In this document: positions 1 through 9,162 of the stretch, one piece after another
Layout: every line of letters begins with the position of its first letter
Numbering within the stretch: position 1 is the stretch's first letter
Assembly: GCF_027116575.1 (NCBI RefSeq)
Contig: NZ_CP098252.1
Span: 1,674,001-1,738,000 of the forward strand
DNA: 64,000 nt
Direction of reading: 5' to 3'
DNA from: Oxalobacter aliiformigenes
GTDB lineage: Bacteria > Pseudomonadota > Gammaproteobacteria > Burkholderiales > Burkholderiaceae_D
Notes under the pieces: model-generated
Seen by the model: only the letters and a program-made list of their open reading frames with translations
What the model was told of the DNA's origin: nothing
Databases searched by the model: none
Program-made: the position numbers and the translations under genes

Positions 1-152
1 ATGCCGCGTACAGTGAAAATGTCATGATAATTAAAAGAAGAAGCACCGACCCGGACAAGAACCTCGCCATCTCCCGGTTGTGGAACCGGTTTGTCCTTTA
101 CCAATCCCAGTTTGTCCAGATCACCATGCTCGCTCAAAACCAGTGCTTTCAT
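1..152 (-). CDS. MDR-family (zinc-type) alcohol dehydrogenase / quinone oxidoreductase, N-terminal part
   Basis: Partial gene that runs off the left edge; only about 50 N-terminal residues are visible, beginning MKALVLSEHGDLDKLGLV. They match the start of the GroES-like domain of medium-chain dehydrogenases/reductases, with the phrase GEVLVRVGASSFNYHD typical of that fold. The ATG overlaps the stop codon of the upstream binding-protein gene as ATGA, so the two are probably translationally coupled. That makes it the last visible member of the ABC importer cluster, and it may act on the imported compound or a product of it. The cofactor-binding half lies outside the window, so substrate and zinc dependence cannot be judged. 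Confidence 0.7.
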   Translation of the reverse strand, partial: MKALVLSEHGDLDKLGLVKDKPVPQPGDGEVLVRVGASSFNYHDIFTVRG

Positions 153-1132
153 TTTTTACCTGCCGCTTTCAGATAAGGTTCCTGATCATAGATATCTTTC
201 GTGAACTGTCCTTTGACAAGACCGATTCTGGCAAAGGCATCATGTTCGGATTTCAGTGTTTTCAGTACCTTGTCATCTAGAGAAACCCGATAAGCATTCT
301 TCCAGCGATTGACATAAATTCCGGCATTTTCCGGCGTCATTCCGGCGCGTTTGGTTACGATGTCGATAACTTCCTGTTTGTGGGCACTTCCCCATTTGTC
401 CAGATTGATCCATGACTTGACGACCTTGGCCACCACCTCCGGATGCTGTTTGAGATAATCTGCACGGGCGATACCTACTGCGAGATAAGGCGGAACATTG
501 TTTCCCGATACCGCTTTCCACTCATTCGGCAATTCACCCAGTTTTCTCAGATTCAGTTTCTTGCCGATCTGGTCATATGTAAACGTACGAATGACTGCGG
601 CATCGATCTGATCCTGCGCCAGAAACTGTGCCAGCCTTCCTTCATTGCCTGAAATAATGCTGTAGTCACTGCTTTTGACACCATATACCTGATCGGCAAT
701 CGTAGCGGCAATCACCGTTGTCGCCGCATTCGGCTTGGAAGCGCCGACTTTCTTGCCTTTCAGATCACTCCACGTCTTGACAGGCGAATTGGCCGGAGCG
801 ACAACAACCGCATCCGCCAGTTGTGTAGCCGCAATGATCTTGATGGGCACACCATCGTTGATGGCACCGAAAACAGCCGTCATCGGAGCGGCATAGGCAA
901 CATCAATATCGCCAGTCGAAAGCGCCTGTATCTGCGCCAGCAGATCCGGGAAGCGCACATATTCGACATCCACGCCATTCTTCTCAAGAATCCTTGTTTC
1001 CTCAAGAACGGCTCCGTACCCCAGACTGATTCCGCTTGTCCAGTACCCCACCCGGACTTTTTCCTTTCCGGCCGCAAATGTCGATCCGGCAAAAGCGATC
1101 AACATCATGAACATCACTATCAATTTACGCAT
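149..1132 (-). CDS. NitT/TauT-type ABC transporter periplasmic substrate-binding protein
   Basis: A 327-residue exported binding protein. Residues 1 to about 21 form a signal peptide (MRKLIVMFMMLIAFAGSTFA), followed by a SsuA/NMT1-like fold with the family phrases VRVGYWTSGISLGYGAV and ALSTGDIDVAYAAP. Such proteins capture sulfonates, nitrate, thiamine precursors or aromatic acids for an SsuBC/TauBC-type importer; the sequence does not tell which ligand. The matching permease and ATPase lie upstream on the same strand, separated by a porin gene. The downstream oxidoreductase overlaps its stop by 4 bases. Family placement is firm, the substrate is unknown. Confidence 0.88.
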   Translation of the reverse strand: MRKLIVMFMMLIAFAGSTFAAGKEKVRVGYWTSGISLGYGAVLEETRILEKNGVDVEYVRFPDLLAQIQALSTGDIDVAYAAPMTAVFGAINDGVPIKIIAATQLADAVVVAPANSPVKTWSDLKGKKVGASKPNAATTVIAATIADQVYGVKSSDYSIISGNEGRLAQFLAQDQIDAAVIRTFTYDQIGKKLNLRKLGELPNEWKAVSGNNVPPYLAVGIARADYLKQHPEVVAKVVKSWINLDKWGSAHKQEVIDIVTKRAGMTPENAGIYVNRWKNAYRVSLDDKVLKTLKSEHDAFARIGLVKGQFTKDIYDQEPYLKAAGKK

Positions 1133-1278
1133 TTTTTCCCCTGAAAATCATGAACCCTGTTTACTACTGTTTTCCGGAACGGATGCCCGGATATGGAAGG
1201 AAGACTGTTCATATCCTGTACCGTTCCATTCCGCAGAAAACCATCGGTATCCCTCCACACACGGGAGACCCTGCCGTC

Positions 1279-2385
1279 TCAGAATTTGTGTGTAATACCT
1301 GCCTGGACACCGGTTACCGAATCCTTCTTCAAACCGGTAAACCGGTATCCGAGATCCTTGTCGTCATAATCGGTATAGGCGACGTTCCCATAGAGCGATG
1401 TCCGCTTGGAGAGATCATAGGTATAACCGACCGCATACCGGTAGGCATCCTTCGTTCCAGTCCATCCTGTGTCACCTTTGGTATTGCTCAGGCGATCCCA
1501 CTGAACCGATGCATTCAACCGGCCGGGACCGACATTCCATTCCAGACCGGTCAACAGGTTTCTTTGTCTTCCATAAAGCGTATTTATACCTTCGGCATAA
1601 GAAGAATTTCCTCCTTTCCATCCCTTGCTGTCCGTATCTTCGTAGGAAAGAGAAACCCTTACGGCATCAGTCAGACGATAACCAAGGCCGACACTCCAGA
1701 TGCTCGAATCATTGGAATCCGCAACACGGCTCCAGTTCGCCGTAGCAGAAAAAGAACCGCTGTCATAAAGAACACCCAGTTCATATCCATCGTTATCGGC
1801 ATTTTTCGATTTCAGATTCGTCTTCACCGTATCCGTAATGGAATCACTGTTTGTATTGGAGCCCAGCGAATAGGAAGCGCTGACTCCCAATCCATTGAAT
1901 TTCGGGCTATCGTAACGGAGGGTATTGTCAATACGGGCATTGCGCTGCAAACCATAGAACTGGCTGCCGACACCGATCTGGTTGAACGGATCGAATTTGC
2001 GGATGAATTCGGTTTCAATCTGGTTGATACGCCCCAGACGAACCTGACCGAACGGCCCGGCCAATCCCAGCCAGGCTGCGCCATCCCAGTCTTTCTGAGT
2101 GGCGGATTTCGATCCCTTGTAGCTGGCCGTGTTGCTATTGCCCAAAGTACCGTCACTCAAATCGAAGCGTCTCTGGATATCAAAGATTGCCTTGTATCCG
2201 TTTCCCAGATCTTCCGTACCACGAAAACCGATACGGTTATTGTCATAATCCCCCATCCGGAGATCTCTTCCCGTTTCCTTGACATAACCGACGTCGAGAA
2301 CACCATATATGGTTACATTACTTTGTGCCTGGGCGACACCGGCAAACAGACCAAAAACAGACAATGCGACAAACGTTTTTTTCAT
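1279..2385 (-). CDS. Gram-negative trimeric porin (Burkholderiales OmpC-like)
   Basis: A 368-residue outer-membrane porin. The chosen ATG is preceded by GAGAG at good spacing, whereas an ATG two codons upstream would sit directly on that ribosome site. Residues 1-20 are a signal peptide ending AQA, and the mature protein starts QSNVTIYGVLDVGY, the usual opening of Burkholderiales porins. It alternates beta strands and short turns and ends in Phe (GITHKF), the outer-membrane insertion signal. It lies between the permease and binding-protein genes of an ABC importer on the same strand, suggesting that it passes the same solute across the outer membrane. That link is inferred from position only. 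Confidence 0.92.
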   Translation of the reverse strand: MKKTFVALSVFGLFAGVAQAQSNVTIYGVLDVGYVKETGRDLRMGDYDNNRIGFRGTEDLGNGYKAIFDIQRRFDLSDGTLGNSNTASYKGSKSATQKDWDGAAWLGLAGPFGQVRLGRINQIETEFIRKFDPFNQIGVGSQFYGLQRNARIDNTLRYDSPKFNGLGVSASYSLGSNTNSDSITDTVKTNLKSKNADNDGYELGVLYDSGSFSATANWSRVADSNDSSIWSVGLGYRLTDAVRVSLSYEDTDSKGWKGGNSSYAEGINTLYGRQRNLLTGLEWNVGPGRLNASVQWDRLSNTKGDTGWTGTKDAYRYAVGYTYDLSKRTSLYGNVAYTDYDDKDLGYRFTGLKKDSVTGVQAGITHKF

Positions 2386-2761
2386 TTCCATCTCTCTTTT
2401 TACAAAACAATTCCATCTCATGGCATCAAACCATGATTCATGAACAGCGGAATCCCGCTGCATATCAAACAAACCGGGTAAACAAATCAGGCGAAGCCGC
2501 CTGGCAGACTTGTTGGATCAACAACAGACAGGACAGGAACAGGCAGAAACACACCTGATACAGGAAGAGATGGAACGACTTGAAAAAAGAGAAACTATTC
2601 TGTGCAGAAGGTAATCCGATCGCCAGAAATACCTTTCAAAATCATTTTCCAAAGAAGATTTCATTATTGCCTCAAAAACATTTTTTATTACACAATCAAA
2701 ACAACAGACCTTTACTACTCACAAACAACCAGCAACGTATCCGGACATTTTCCAGAAAGGC
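2386..2761. other. Non-coding gap between porin and permease genes
   Basis: About 375 bases with no convincing gene. Just past the permease stop there is only a short GGCT/AGCC hairpin with few T residues, so no strong terminator. A hairpin with CAGGCG/CGCCTG arms lies at 2488-2503, in the probable porin leader. The stretch is AT-rich. I cannot name a confident porin promoter in it, although the length suggests that the porin has its own. Confidence 0.4.
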
Positions 2762-3517
2762 TCAAGAAGCCGGACGCCATCTGAAAAGCCATTTTTCCAT
2801 TGGGTGAATCACCCCCGATTCGATCACAAGCATGAAAACCACCATCAAAAACGCCCAGGCAAACACTTCCGCACTCTGAATCATGTCAGCCGCAATTCTG
2901 AGACGGTACCCGATACCACTACCTGCCCCGATCGTTTCCGCTACAAGCGATACGCGCCAGCCAAAACCGAATGCCAGTCTGGCTGCCGAAAAGAAAGCAG
3001 GCAAAATCGTCGGAACATAAATTTTTCTGGCGATCTGGAACCAGTTCATCCTGAAACTTTTCGCCAGTTCAATATATTGCCTGTCGACCGATTTGGTTCC
3101 TTCCCAGACATTGGTGAAAATAATCGGCATGGAAGCCATAAATACAACCGTAATCGTGCTGGCATCCGAAATGCCGAACCAGATAATGGCGAAAATTGCC
3201 CAGATGGCGGAAGAAACCGAATTCAATACCGAAATGACTGGAGCAAAAAAAGTCGCCAGCACTTTACTCGAACCGAACACAACCCCGAGTACCGAACCGA
3301 CAACAGCAGCCAGAACAAATCCCGAAATCACCCGTCTGGCTGTATCCAGCACATCTTTCCAGAATGTCGAACTGGACAAAAGCGACAAAAATGCCCTGAA
3401 TACGGCATCCGGTCCAGGCAGGACAAATGCAGGAACACGGGACGATACCAGATACCAGCCGAACAGGAACAAGCCGGCAAGGACGATTCTCTGGACAAGG
3501 ACAGAAAGAAATTTCAT
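2762..3517 (-). CDS. ABC transporter permease, SsuC/TauC type
   Basis: A 251-residue inner-membrane permease with about six hydrophobic segments. The BPD_transp_1 coupling loop is seen near residues 150-170 (YIELAKSFRMNWFQIARKIY followed by VPTILPAF), where the EAA motif contacts the ATPase. It is closest to permeases of sulfonate, taurine or nitrate importers. Its ATG overlaps the stop of the ATPase gene by four bases, so the two are translationally coupled. It should form a dimeric channel served by the binding protein encoded at 149-1132. Confidence 0.9.
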   Translation of the reverse strand: MKFLSVLVQRIVLAGLFLFGWYLVSSRVPAFVLPGPDAVFRAFLSLLSSSTFWKDVLDTARRVISGFVLAAVVGSVLGVVFGSSKVLATFFAPVISVLNSVSSAIWAIFAIIWFGISDASTITVVFMASMPIIFTNVWEGTKSVDRQYIELAKSFRMNWFQIARKIYVPTILPAFFSAARLAFGFGWRVSLVAETIGAGSGIGYRLRIAADMIQSAEVFAWAFLMVVFMLVIESGVIHPMEKWLFRWRPAS

Positions 3518-4293
3518 ATTTTTCTCCTCAGATCCTGAACCGCTCTGACAACTCCCATATTTGTCAACTGTCTGGGCCGTTCCATTCTGATATCCACCAT
3601 TTCCTTGATACGTCCGGGGCGCGATGAAAAAACAGCGACACGATCAGCCAGAACAACCGCTTCTTCCACATCATGGGTAACAAAAACGATGGTCATTTCC
3701 GTCAGCTGATGAATTTTCAGCAATTCCGCATGTAACTGGCTGCGTGTCTGGGCATCCAGTTTCGAAAAAGGCTCATCCATCAAAAGAATCTGGGGTTCGG
3801 CAACCAGACTTCTCGCCAAAGCGACACGACTTCTCATCCCTCCTGAAAGCTGATGCGGCCAGAAATCGGCAAAATCTTCAAGATTGACCAGTTTCAAAAC
3901 TTCCCTGATTTTTACCGGCCACTCCGATTTGGGAATCTGGCTGTTTTCCAGACCGAAAGCAATATTGTCACGTACTGTTCTCCAGGGAAGCAGTCTGTCT
4001 TCCTGAAACATATAAACGATTTTTCCCCAACCAAGATAAGACGTACTCGATTTTCCGGAAATATATACCGTACCCTCATCCTGCGAGAGCAAACCCGAAA
4101 TAATGTTAAGCAAGGTACTCTTGCCACTTCCCGAAGACCCCAGAATCGCCAGAATCTCCTTTTCTCTGACCTTGAAACTGATATCGTCAAGAACGCTGAG
4201 CTTTCCAAAATGTTTGGACAACGCCTTTAATTCAATGATATTCGGCCGGAACGATACCGGACTGTTCTCTTTCCGTAATGCCAGTGCACTCAT
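3514..4293 (-). CDS. ABC transporter ATP-binding protein, SsuB/TauB type
   Basis: The nucleotide-binding subunit of the importer, 259 residues from an ATG preceded by AAGGGAG at ideal spacing; a TTG 18 bases upstream is less likely. Motifs in order are Walker A GSSGSGKST, Q-loop MFQEDRLLPW, signature LSGGMRSR, Walker B ILLMDEP and H-loop VTHD. The MFQED...LPWRTV phrase around the Q-loop is typical of nitrate/sulfonate/taurine ATPases. It is the first gene of the cluster, downstream of the promoter at 4442-4470. Confidence 0.93.
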   Translation of the reverse strand: MSALALRKENSPVSFRPNIIELKALSKHFGKLSVLDDISFKVREKEILAILGSSGSGKSTLLNIISGLLSQDEGTVYISGKSSTSYLGWGKIVYMFQEDRLLPWRTVRDNIAFGLENSQIPKSEWPVKIREVLKLVNLEDFADFWPHQLSGGMRSRVALARSLVAEPQILLMDEPFSKLDAQTRSQLHAELLKIHQLTEMTIVFVTHDVEEAVVLADRVAVFSSRPGRIKEMVDIRMERPRQLTNMGVVRAVQDLRRKI

Positions 4294-4412
4294 GTGTATC
4301 TCCCTTATCAAATCGACAAATGATTGGAACTGCCTTTACAGGCATAGCAAAAAATTCAACGGCAACATCGGAGAAACGTATACATCATGAGAGACATCCT
4401 TTTATTTATATA

Positions 4413-4426
4413 ATTCCTACAGGAAT
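4413..4426. promoter_or_regulatory. Palindrome in the leader of the ABC importer operon
   Basis: ATTCCT and AGGAAT form a perfect inverted repeat around a two-base centre. It lies roughly 15-30 bases downstream of the -10 element of the importer promoter, a position suited to a repressor site. No regulator gene adjoins it, so the binding protein is unknown. Confidence 0.35.
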
Positions 4427-4441
4427 AATAGGTTTTTAAAG

Positions 4442-4470
4442 ATACTAATACTGCCGTTCCCGGTTGTCAA
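4442..4470 (-). promoter_or_regulatory. Sigma70-type promoter for the ABC importer operon
   Basis: On the minus strand a perfect TTGACA (-35) is followed after exactly 17 bases by TAGTAT (-10). The ATPase start codon lies about 150 bases downstream. This is the clearest sigma70-type promoter in the window. Confidence 0.65.
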
Positions 4471-4650
4471 ACATTAAATCGGATTTTTTTACATGAGTCC
4501 CGGATATGTCAGCTGTTTGGCAACCCGGTTAAAACGCATAATCACACCGCTTTGTGCAATCGGCAAACGGACTTCATCTCCGATCCGGCACACATGGACA
4601 AATTCTGCAACCTGTCTCGGGACAACAGGAAAATCCACCTGCCGGAGCAT

Positions 4651-4687
4651 AAAAAAGCAGCCATGCGACCTTTCCGCATGGCTGCTT
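4651..4687 (-). terminator. Rho-independent terminator of the universal stress gene
   Basis: An 11-bp stem (GCAGCCATGCG with CGCATGGCTGC) and a seven-base loop are followed on the minus strand by six T residues. It begins about 10 bases after the usp stop codon. Confidence 0.85.
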
Positions 4688-4697
4688 TCATACCGAT

Positions 4698-5165
4698 TCA
4701 GACCGCTTGTTTCTTTTTGCGCAAATGATGGACCAGAACCGGAATCTGGCACAGATTCAGCACTTTGGTCGTCACACTGCCCAGAAGAAGCTGGCCAAGA
4801 CCCGACCGGCCGTGAGACCCCATGAAAATCAGGTCGCATTTCTGTTCCTGTGCCGCCTCAGCAATGGCAGAACCGGCCGAATTCGAAAACAGGACCAGAC
4901 TGGAAAACCTGATTCCCGCTTCCTGTGCCGCTTTCTGGATCGGTTGCAGATATTCCATCCCTACCTTGCGCATCAAGGCATTGTATTCCTCTTCTATCGG
5001 ATATGTCGGCGGTATGATCTCCACATACACCGGATACTGGTATTCCGGCGCTACATACACTCCTGTCACTTCCGATCCGTTATCCGCCGCGAATGCAACG
5101 CCCTCCAATGCCGCGGCCGTCGAAAGTTCCGATCCGTCAGTCGGAATCATGATTTTATTGAACAT
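4698..5165 (-). CDS. Universal stress protein, UspA family
   Basis: A 155-residue cytoplasmic protein with the Usp fold. It opens MFNKIMIPTDGSELS and carries the ATP-binding pattern GSHGRSGLGQLLLGSVT near residues 117-133, which marks ATP-binding members rather than the UspA subgroup that lacks it. The start follows TAGGAG at good spacing. It stands alone, with a strong terminator behind it and hom upstream. Members are induced in growth arrest or stress; the exact role here is not visible. Confidence 0.9.
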   Translation of the reverse strand: MFNKIMIPTDGSELSTAAALEGVAFAADNGSEVTGVYVAPEYQYPVYVEIIPPTYPIEEEYNALMRKVGMEYLQPIQKAAQEAGIRFSSLVLFSNSAGSAIAEAAQEQKCDLIFMGSHGRSGLGQLLLGSVTTKVLNLCQIPVLVHHLRKKKQAV

Positions 5166-5176
5166 GGCGTTCTCCT

Positions 5177-5208
5177 AAAAATAACCAGCTGATTTTTTAT
5201 CGATCAGC
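5177..5208 (-). terminator. Possible terminator after hom
   Basis: On the minus strand GCTGAT...ATCAGC forms a 6-bp stem with a nine-base AT-rich loop, and a run of five T follows a few bases later. It lies between the hom stop and the usp start. The stem is short, so it may instead be part of the usp leader. Confidence 0.35.
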
Positions 5209-5257
5209 ATCCGCTGTCTGCCAATCCCGATGTCGATAGACTAATTTAAGAATGACA

Positions 5258-6568
5258 TTACATCAATTCTTCCAGTCGTATTTTCGTCACTTTTCCCATG
5301 ACTGTCGATAAATTCTCCACTTTCTCAATCGCGGCATCCATATTTTTCTCCTGCGTCAGATGCGTCAGGATAATGATATCGACCAGTGTTTCCCCTTCCA
5401 TCGGTTCTTTCTGCAAGAAAGCGTCAATCGAAATCTTCAGATCGGCCAGAATGCGGGTGATATCGGCAAGAACACCCGGCTGATCTTTCACCTGCATACG
5501 AAGGTAATAGCTGGTGGTGACTTCAGACATCGGCAAAATCGGTGTATTGGCCAATGCATCCGGCTGGAAAGCCAGATGTGGCACCCTGTGTTCGGGATTG
5601 ACCGACTCGAGCCGTGCGATATCGACCAGATCGGCTATCACGGCCGATGCCGTCGGTTCCGAACCGGCTCCCTTGCCATAATACAGGGAAGCGCCTACCG
5701 CATCGCTGTTGACCAGCACGGCATTCATGGCCCCCTCCACATTGGCGATCAGGCGCTTGGACGGAATCAGTGTCGGATGGACACGCAGTTCGATACCGTT
5801 TTCCATCCGCTTGGTGATACCCAACAACTTGATACGATATCCCAGTTGTTCGGCATATTTGATATCGATGGCTTCCAGTTTGGTAATGCCCTCGACATAC
5901 GCCTTGTCGAACTGGACGGGAATGCCAAACGCGAGCGCCGACATAATGGTCGCCTTGTGCGCGGCATCGAAACCTTCGATATCGAAAGTCGGATCGGATT
6001 CGGCATAACCGAGTTCCTGCGCTTCTTTCAGAACCGTATCGAAATCGAGTCCCTTTTCGCGCATCTCCGAAAGAATGAAGTTGGTCGTACCGTTGATAAT
6101 CCCGGCGATCCATTCGATCCGGTTGGCCGTCAGACCTTCCCGCAACGCCTTGATGATCGGAATGCCGCCCGCAACAGCCGCCTCGAAAGCGACAATCACT
6201 TTTTTGTTCTGTGCCGCCTCGAAAATCTCGTTGCCATGCAGCGCCAGCAATGCCTTGTTGGCAGTCACCACATGCTTGCCGTTGGCAATGGCCTTGAGAA
6301 CGAAATCCTTGGCCACACCGTATCCGCCGATCAGTTCGACAACAATGTCGACATCAGGATTGTTCACCAGCAAATTACCGTCGGAAACCACTTCGCAGTC
6401 GCCATTGACGATCCGGCGCGCCATTTCCACATTCCGGTCAGCCACCATGACAACCTCGATTCCACGGCCTGCCCGTCCCCTGATTTCTTTCTGGTTCCGT
6501 TTCAATACATTGAAGGTACCGGAACCAACTGTTCCCAATCCCAGAATTCCAACTTTAACCGGCTTCAT
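5258..6568 (-). CDS. hom: Homoserine dehydrogenase
   Basis: Reduces aspartate semialdehyde to homoserine, the branch point to threonine and methionine. The 436 residues hold an N-terminal nucleotide-binding site (VGILGLGTVGSGT, about residues 6-18), the conserved NGTTNFIL of the catalytic domain near residue 158, and a C-terminal ACT domain (YYLRMQVKDQPGVLADIT) that usually senses threonine. This is the monofunctional type without aspartokinase. It follows alaA by 25 bases and is probably cotranscribed with it. In related Burkholderiales thrC follows directly, but here thrC is 29 kb away. Confidence 0.97.
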   Translation of the reverse strand: MKPVKVGILGLGTVGSGTFNVLKRNQKEIRGRAGRGIEVVMVADRNVEMARRIVNGDCEVVSDGNLLVNNPDVDIVVELIGGYGVAKDFVLKAIANGKHVVTANKALLALHGNEIFEAAQNKKVIVAFEAAVAGGIPIIKALREGLTANRIEWIAGIINGTTNFILSEMREKGLDFDTVLKEAQELGYAESDPTFDIEGFDAAHKATIMSALAFGIPVQFDKAYVEGITKLEAIDIKYAEQLGYRIKLLGITKRMENGIELRVHPTLIPSKRLIANVEGAMNAVLVNSDAVGASLYYGKGAGSEPTASAVIADLVDIARLESVNPEHRVPHLAFQPDALANTPILPMSEVTTSYYLRMQVKDQPGVLADITRILADLKISIDAFLQKEPMEGETLVDIIILTHLTQEKNMDAAIEKVENLSTVMGKVTKIRLEELM

Positions 6569-6593
6569 ATTTCCTGTTCAAATAATTAATGTT

Positions 6594-7880
6594 TCAAACG
6601 ACTCGCAATTCTTTTTCCTGACGGACAGGTCCGTACTTTTTCATGGCGAGTTCTTCTGTCCCGAATTTCTTGCGGTAATATTCAAGGAAACGCGCAATCC
6701 TCTCGATGGCATGCGTCAGGTCATCCGAATTCGGCAGGAAAACGACCCTGAAATGATCGGGTGCGATCCAGTTGAAACCCGTCCCCTGAACGATCAGGAC
6801 TTTTTCCTTTTCCAGCAGCTCATAGGCGAACTGCCTGTCATCTTCGATCGGATAAATTTCCGGATCCAGTTTCGGAAACATGTAAAGCGATGCACTCGCT
6901 TTCACACAAGTAACCCCGGGTATTCCCGTCAGCAACCTGTGAGCCAGATCACGCTGGCGAGTCAGCCTGCCGCCCGGTGCAACCAGATCGTTGATGCTCT
7001 GATATCCCCCCAGCGCCGTCTGAATGGCGAACTGGCCCGGTACATTCGAGCACAGACGCATGGATGAAAGCATATCCAGCCCGACAATATAGTCCCGGGC
7101 ATATTTCTTTTCCCCGGAAACGACCATCCAGCCGACCCGGTAACCGCACGAACGGTAATTTTTCGAAAGACCGTTCATGGTGATGAACAACACATCGTTG
7201 GCCAGAGAAGCGATAGACGTATGCGTTGTACCATCGTAGAGACATTTGTCATAAATTTCATCGGCAAACACGATCAGCTGGTGTTCACGAGCCAGATCGA
7301 CAATTTTTTTCAGCAGTTCATCCGGATACAGGGCACCTGTCGGATTATTCGGGTTGATGACGACAATCGCCTTCGTATGCGGGGTGATCTTCGCCTCGAT
7401 ATCCGCAAGATCGGGCATCCAGTCCTTTTCCTCATTGCACAAGTAATGAACGGCCTTCCCCCCGGCAAGCGTGACAGCTGCTGTCCACAGAGGATAATCG
7501 GGCGTCGGTACCAGCACCTCATCGCCATTGTCCAGCAGCGCCTGCATGCTCATGACAATCAGTTCGGATGCTCCATTGCCGATGTAAATATCGTCGATAG
7601 TCACCCCCTCGATATTCTTTTGCTGGGTATACTGCATAATCGCTTTTCGGGAAGCGAACATTCCTTTCGAATCCGAATAAGGCGCGGCATTCACCATGTT
7701 CTTGATCATGTCACGCACGATTTCATCAGGCGGATCGAAACCGAATACACCGACATTGCCAATGTTCAGCTTGATGATTTTCTGACCTTCCGCCTCCATC
7801 TCCCGCGCTCTTTCCAGAACGGGTCCGCGGATGTCATAACAAACATTGGCCAGCTTTTTCGATTTTTGGATAAGGTGCAT
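6594..7880 (-). CDS. alaA: PLP-dependent alanine aminotransferase, AlaA type
   Basis: A class I/II aminotransferase of 428 residues, closest to AlaA (YfbQ), which makes alanine from pyruvate and glutamate. The start MHLIQKSKKLANVCYDIRGP matches the family and follows GGGAG at good spacing; an upstream start would add 15 unrelated residues. The PLP lysine lies in GLSKNYRSCGYRVGW, and the substrate-binding Arg region near FRVVFLP is present. It sits directly upstream of hom, an arrangement common in betaproteobacteria. Confidence 0.93.
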   Translation of the reverse strand: MHLIQKSKKLANVCYDIRGPVLERAREMEAEGQKIIKLNIGNVGVFGFDPPDEIVRDMIKNMVNAAPYSDSKGMFASRKAIMQYTQQKNIEGVTIDDIYIGNGASELIVMSMQALLDNGDEVLVPTPDYPLWTAAVTLAGGKAVHYLCNEEKDWMPDLADIEAKITPHTKAIVVINPNNPTGALYPDELLKKIVDLAREHQLIVFADEIYDKCLYDGTTHTSIASLANDVLFITMNGLSKNYRSCGYRVGWMVVSGEKKYARDYIVGLDMLSSMRLCSNVPGQFAIQTALGGYQSINDLVAPGGRLTRQRDLAHRLLTGIPGVTCVKASASLYMFPKLDPEIYPIEDDRQFAYELLEKEKVLIVQGTGFNWIAPDHFRVVFLPNSDDLTHAIERIARFLEYYRKKFGTEELAMKKYGPVRQEKELRVV

Positions 7881-8087
7881 TTTGTGCTCCCGGAATGTGT
7901 TAAAGGATGGTGCCCTTTGTGACAAGACAATATATCATTTTGATTGATGCCCGGTCCTGAATCAAGACTGGAGCGACTAAATTGATAAGCCTATCACTTT
8001 ATAGCGATTTAGGTAAGAAAAAAATGGATTGCTTCGTTTTTGTCAACGGACAACCCGACCTGCCAGAAATGTTACTATCTCTGTCGT

Positions 8088-8471
8088 ATGAATATCGAAC
8101 CTGAAAATACCGGCAACCGGCAAACCGTTTCCTCCTATCGGGACCATGAAATCGTAATCAGCGGTACGGTTTACCACGACAGCCTGATCGTCACTCCGGA
8201 AAACAAACCGGAACCCTGGCATATCGGCTCCTTCGGGGAACTGACCGTCAGTGATCTCATCGCCCTGAAAAAATACCGGCCCGACATCGTTCTGTTGGGC
8301 ACCGGCCGGCAAATGCACAGCATACCCGCCGAATGGGTCTTTACCCTGCTCGAACACGGCATCATCATCGAATGCATGAACAACCGGGCGGCTTGCGGAA
8401 CATATAATCTGATGCTTGCCGAGGAACGGAATGCCGTCCTGGCCATTATGATGGAAGAGATAAACCGGTAA
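8088..8471 (+). CDS. Mth938-like domain protein (DUF498 family)
   Basis: A 127-residue protein of the Mth938/NDUFAF3-like fold, with the phrases WHIGSFGELTVSDL and PDIVLLGTGRQMHSIP. The human relative helps assemble respiratory complex I; bacterial members have no established function. The ATG at 8088 is preferred to an upstream TTG because homologues start near the SSYRDHEIVISG segment. It is transcribed divergently from alaA and is followed about 90 bases later by bcp. Confidence 0.8.
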   Translation: MNIEPENTGNRQTVSSYRDHEIVISGTVYHDSLIVTPENKPEPWHIGSFGELTVSDLIALKKYRPDIVLLGTGRQMHSIPAEWVFTLLEHGIIIECMNNRAACGTYNLMLAEERNAVLAIMMEEINR

Positions 8472-8562
8472 AAAACGGTTACACTCTCACCATAACGTTT
8501 TTTGACCGGATATGCCCTTTCAGGCCATATCTTTCCACGGAAAACAACAAGAGAAAGCCACC

Positions 8563-9048
8563 ATGTCAGAAGAAAAAATCCAGCTCAACCAGATCATTGA
8601 CGATTTCACCGCCGAAGCGACTATCCGGCCTTTCAAATTCTCGGATTACAAAGGCAAAAATCTGGTGATCTATTTCTACCCCAAAGACAATACACCGGGC
8701 TGCACAGCAGAAAGCATCGATTTCCGCGACCATTATTCAGAATTCCAGAAAGCTGGCACAGAAATTGTCGGAATCAGCCGTGACAGTCTTCGTTCACATG
8801 AAAATTTCGCCAGAAAATTCGATCTGCCTTTCACACTGATTTCAGATCCGGAAGAAAAACTCTGCAACCGCTTCGATGTGATGAAAACCAAAACCCGTTA
8901 CGGAAAAGTCGGCCGGGGTATCGAACGCAGCACTTTCCTCATTGACCGGAATGGACAATTGGTGAAAGAATGGCGTGGAGTGAAAGTTGCCGGCCACATC
9001 GAGGAAATCCTGGAAGCAGCACGCCAGCTCGACCAGTCTTTTTCCTGA
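8563..9048 (+). CDS. bcp: Thioredoxin-dependent peroxiredoxin, Bcp/PrxQ family
   Basis: Reduces hydrogen and organic peroxides in the cytoplasm. The 161-residue protein has the peroxidatic cysteine in NTPGCTAESIDFRD and the conserved phrase GRGIERSTFLIDRNG. The resolving cysteine found five residues further on in E. coli Bcp is absent; the only other cysteine is in EEKLCNRF, which aligns with a cysteine known in other PrxQ proteins and could serve instead. The ATG follows GAGAAAG, and an upstream in-frame ATG would add 17 unrelated residues. Confidence 0.93.
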   Translation: MSEEKIQLNQIIDDFTAEATIRPFKFSDYKGKNLVIYFYPKDNTPGCTAESIDFRDHYSEFQKAGTEIVGISRDSLRSHENFARKFDLPFTLISDPEEKLCNRFDVMKTKTRYGKVGRGIERSTFLIDRNGQLVKEWRGVKVAGHIEEILEAARQLDQSFS

Positions 9049-9162
9049 CTGTACAAAGGAAACGAAGCAACCGGATCCAGTCAGTTGTCGTCTCAACATG
9101 TTACCGGAAACGGGAACATGAATGCATTGTGATTCAACACTATCAAATGAAACGAGGTTCTG

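Noticed and set aside
1150-2436. Long plus-strand frame opposite the porin gene
   Set aside because: It is the antisense shadow of a well-supported porin and shows no protein-like motifs.
4489-4650. A 53-codon frame on the minus strand just after the usp terminator
   Set aside because: It has no ribosome site, begins on the terminator T run and overlaps the importer promoter. I recognise no family.
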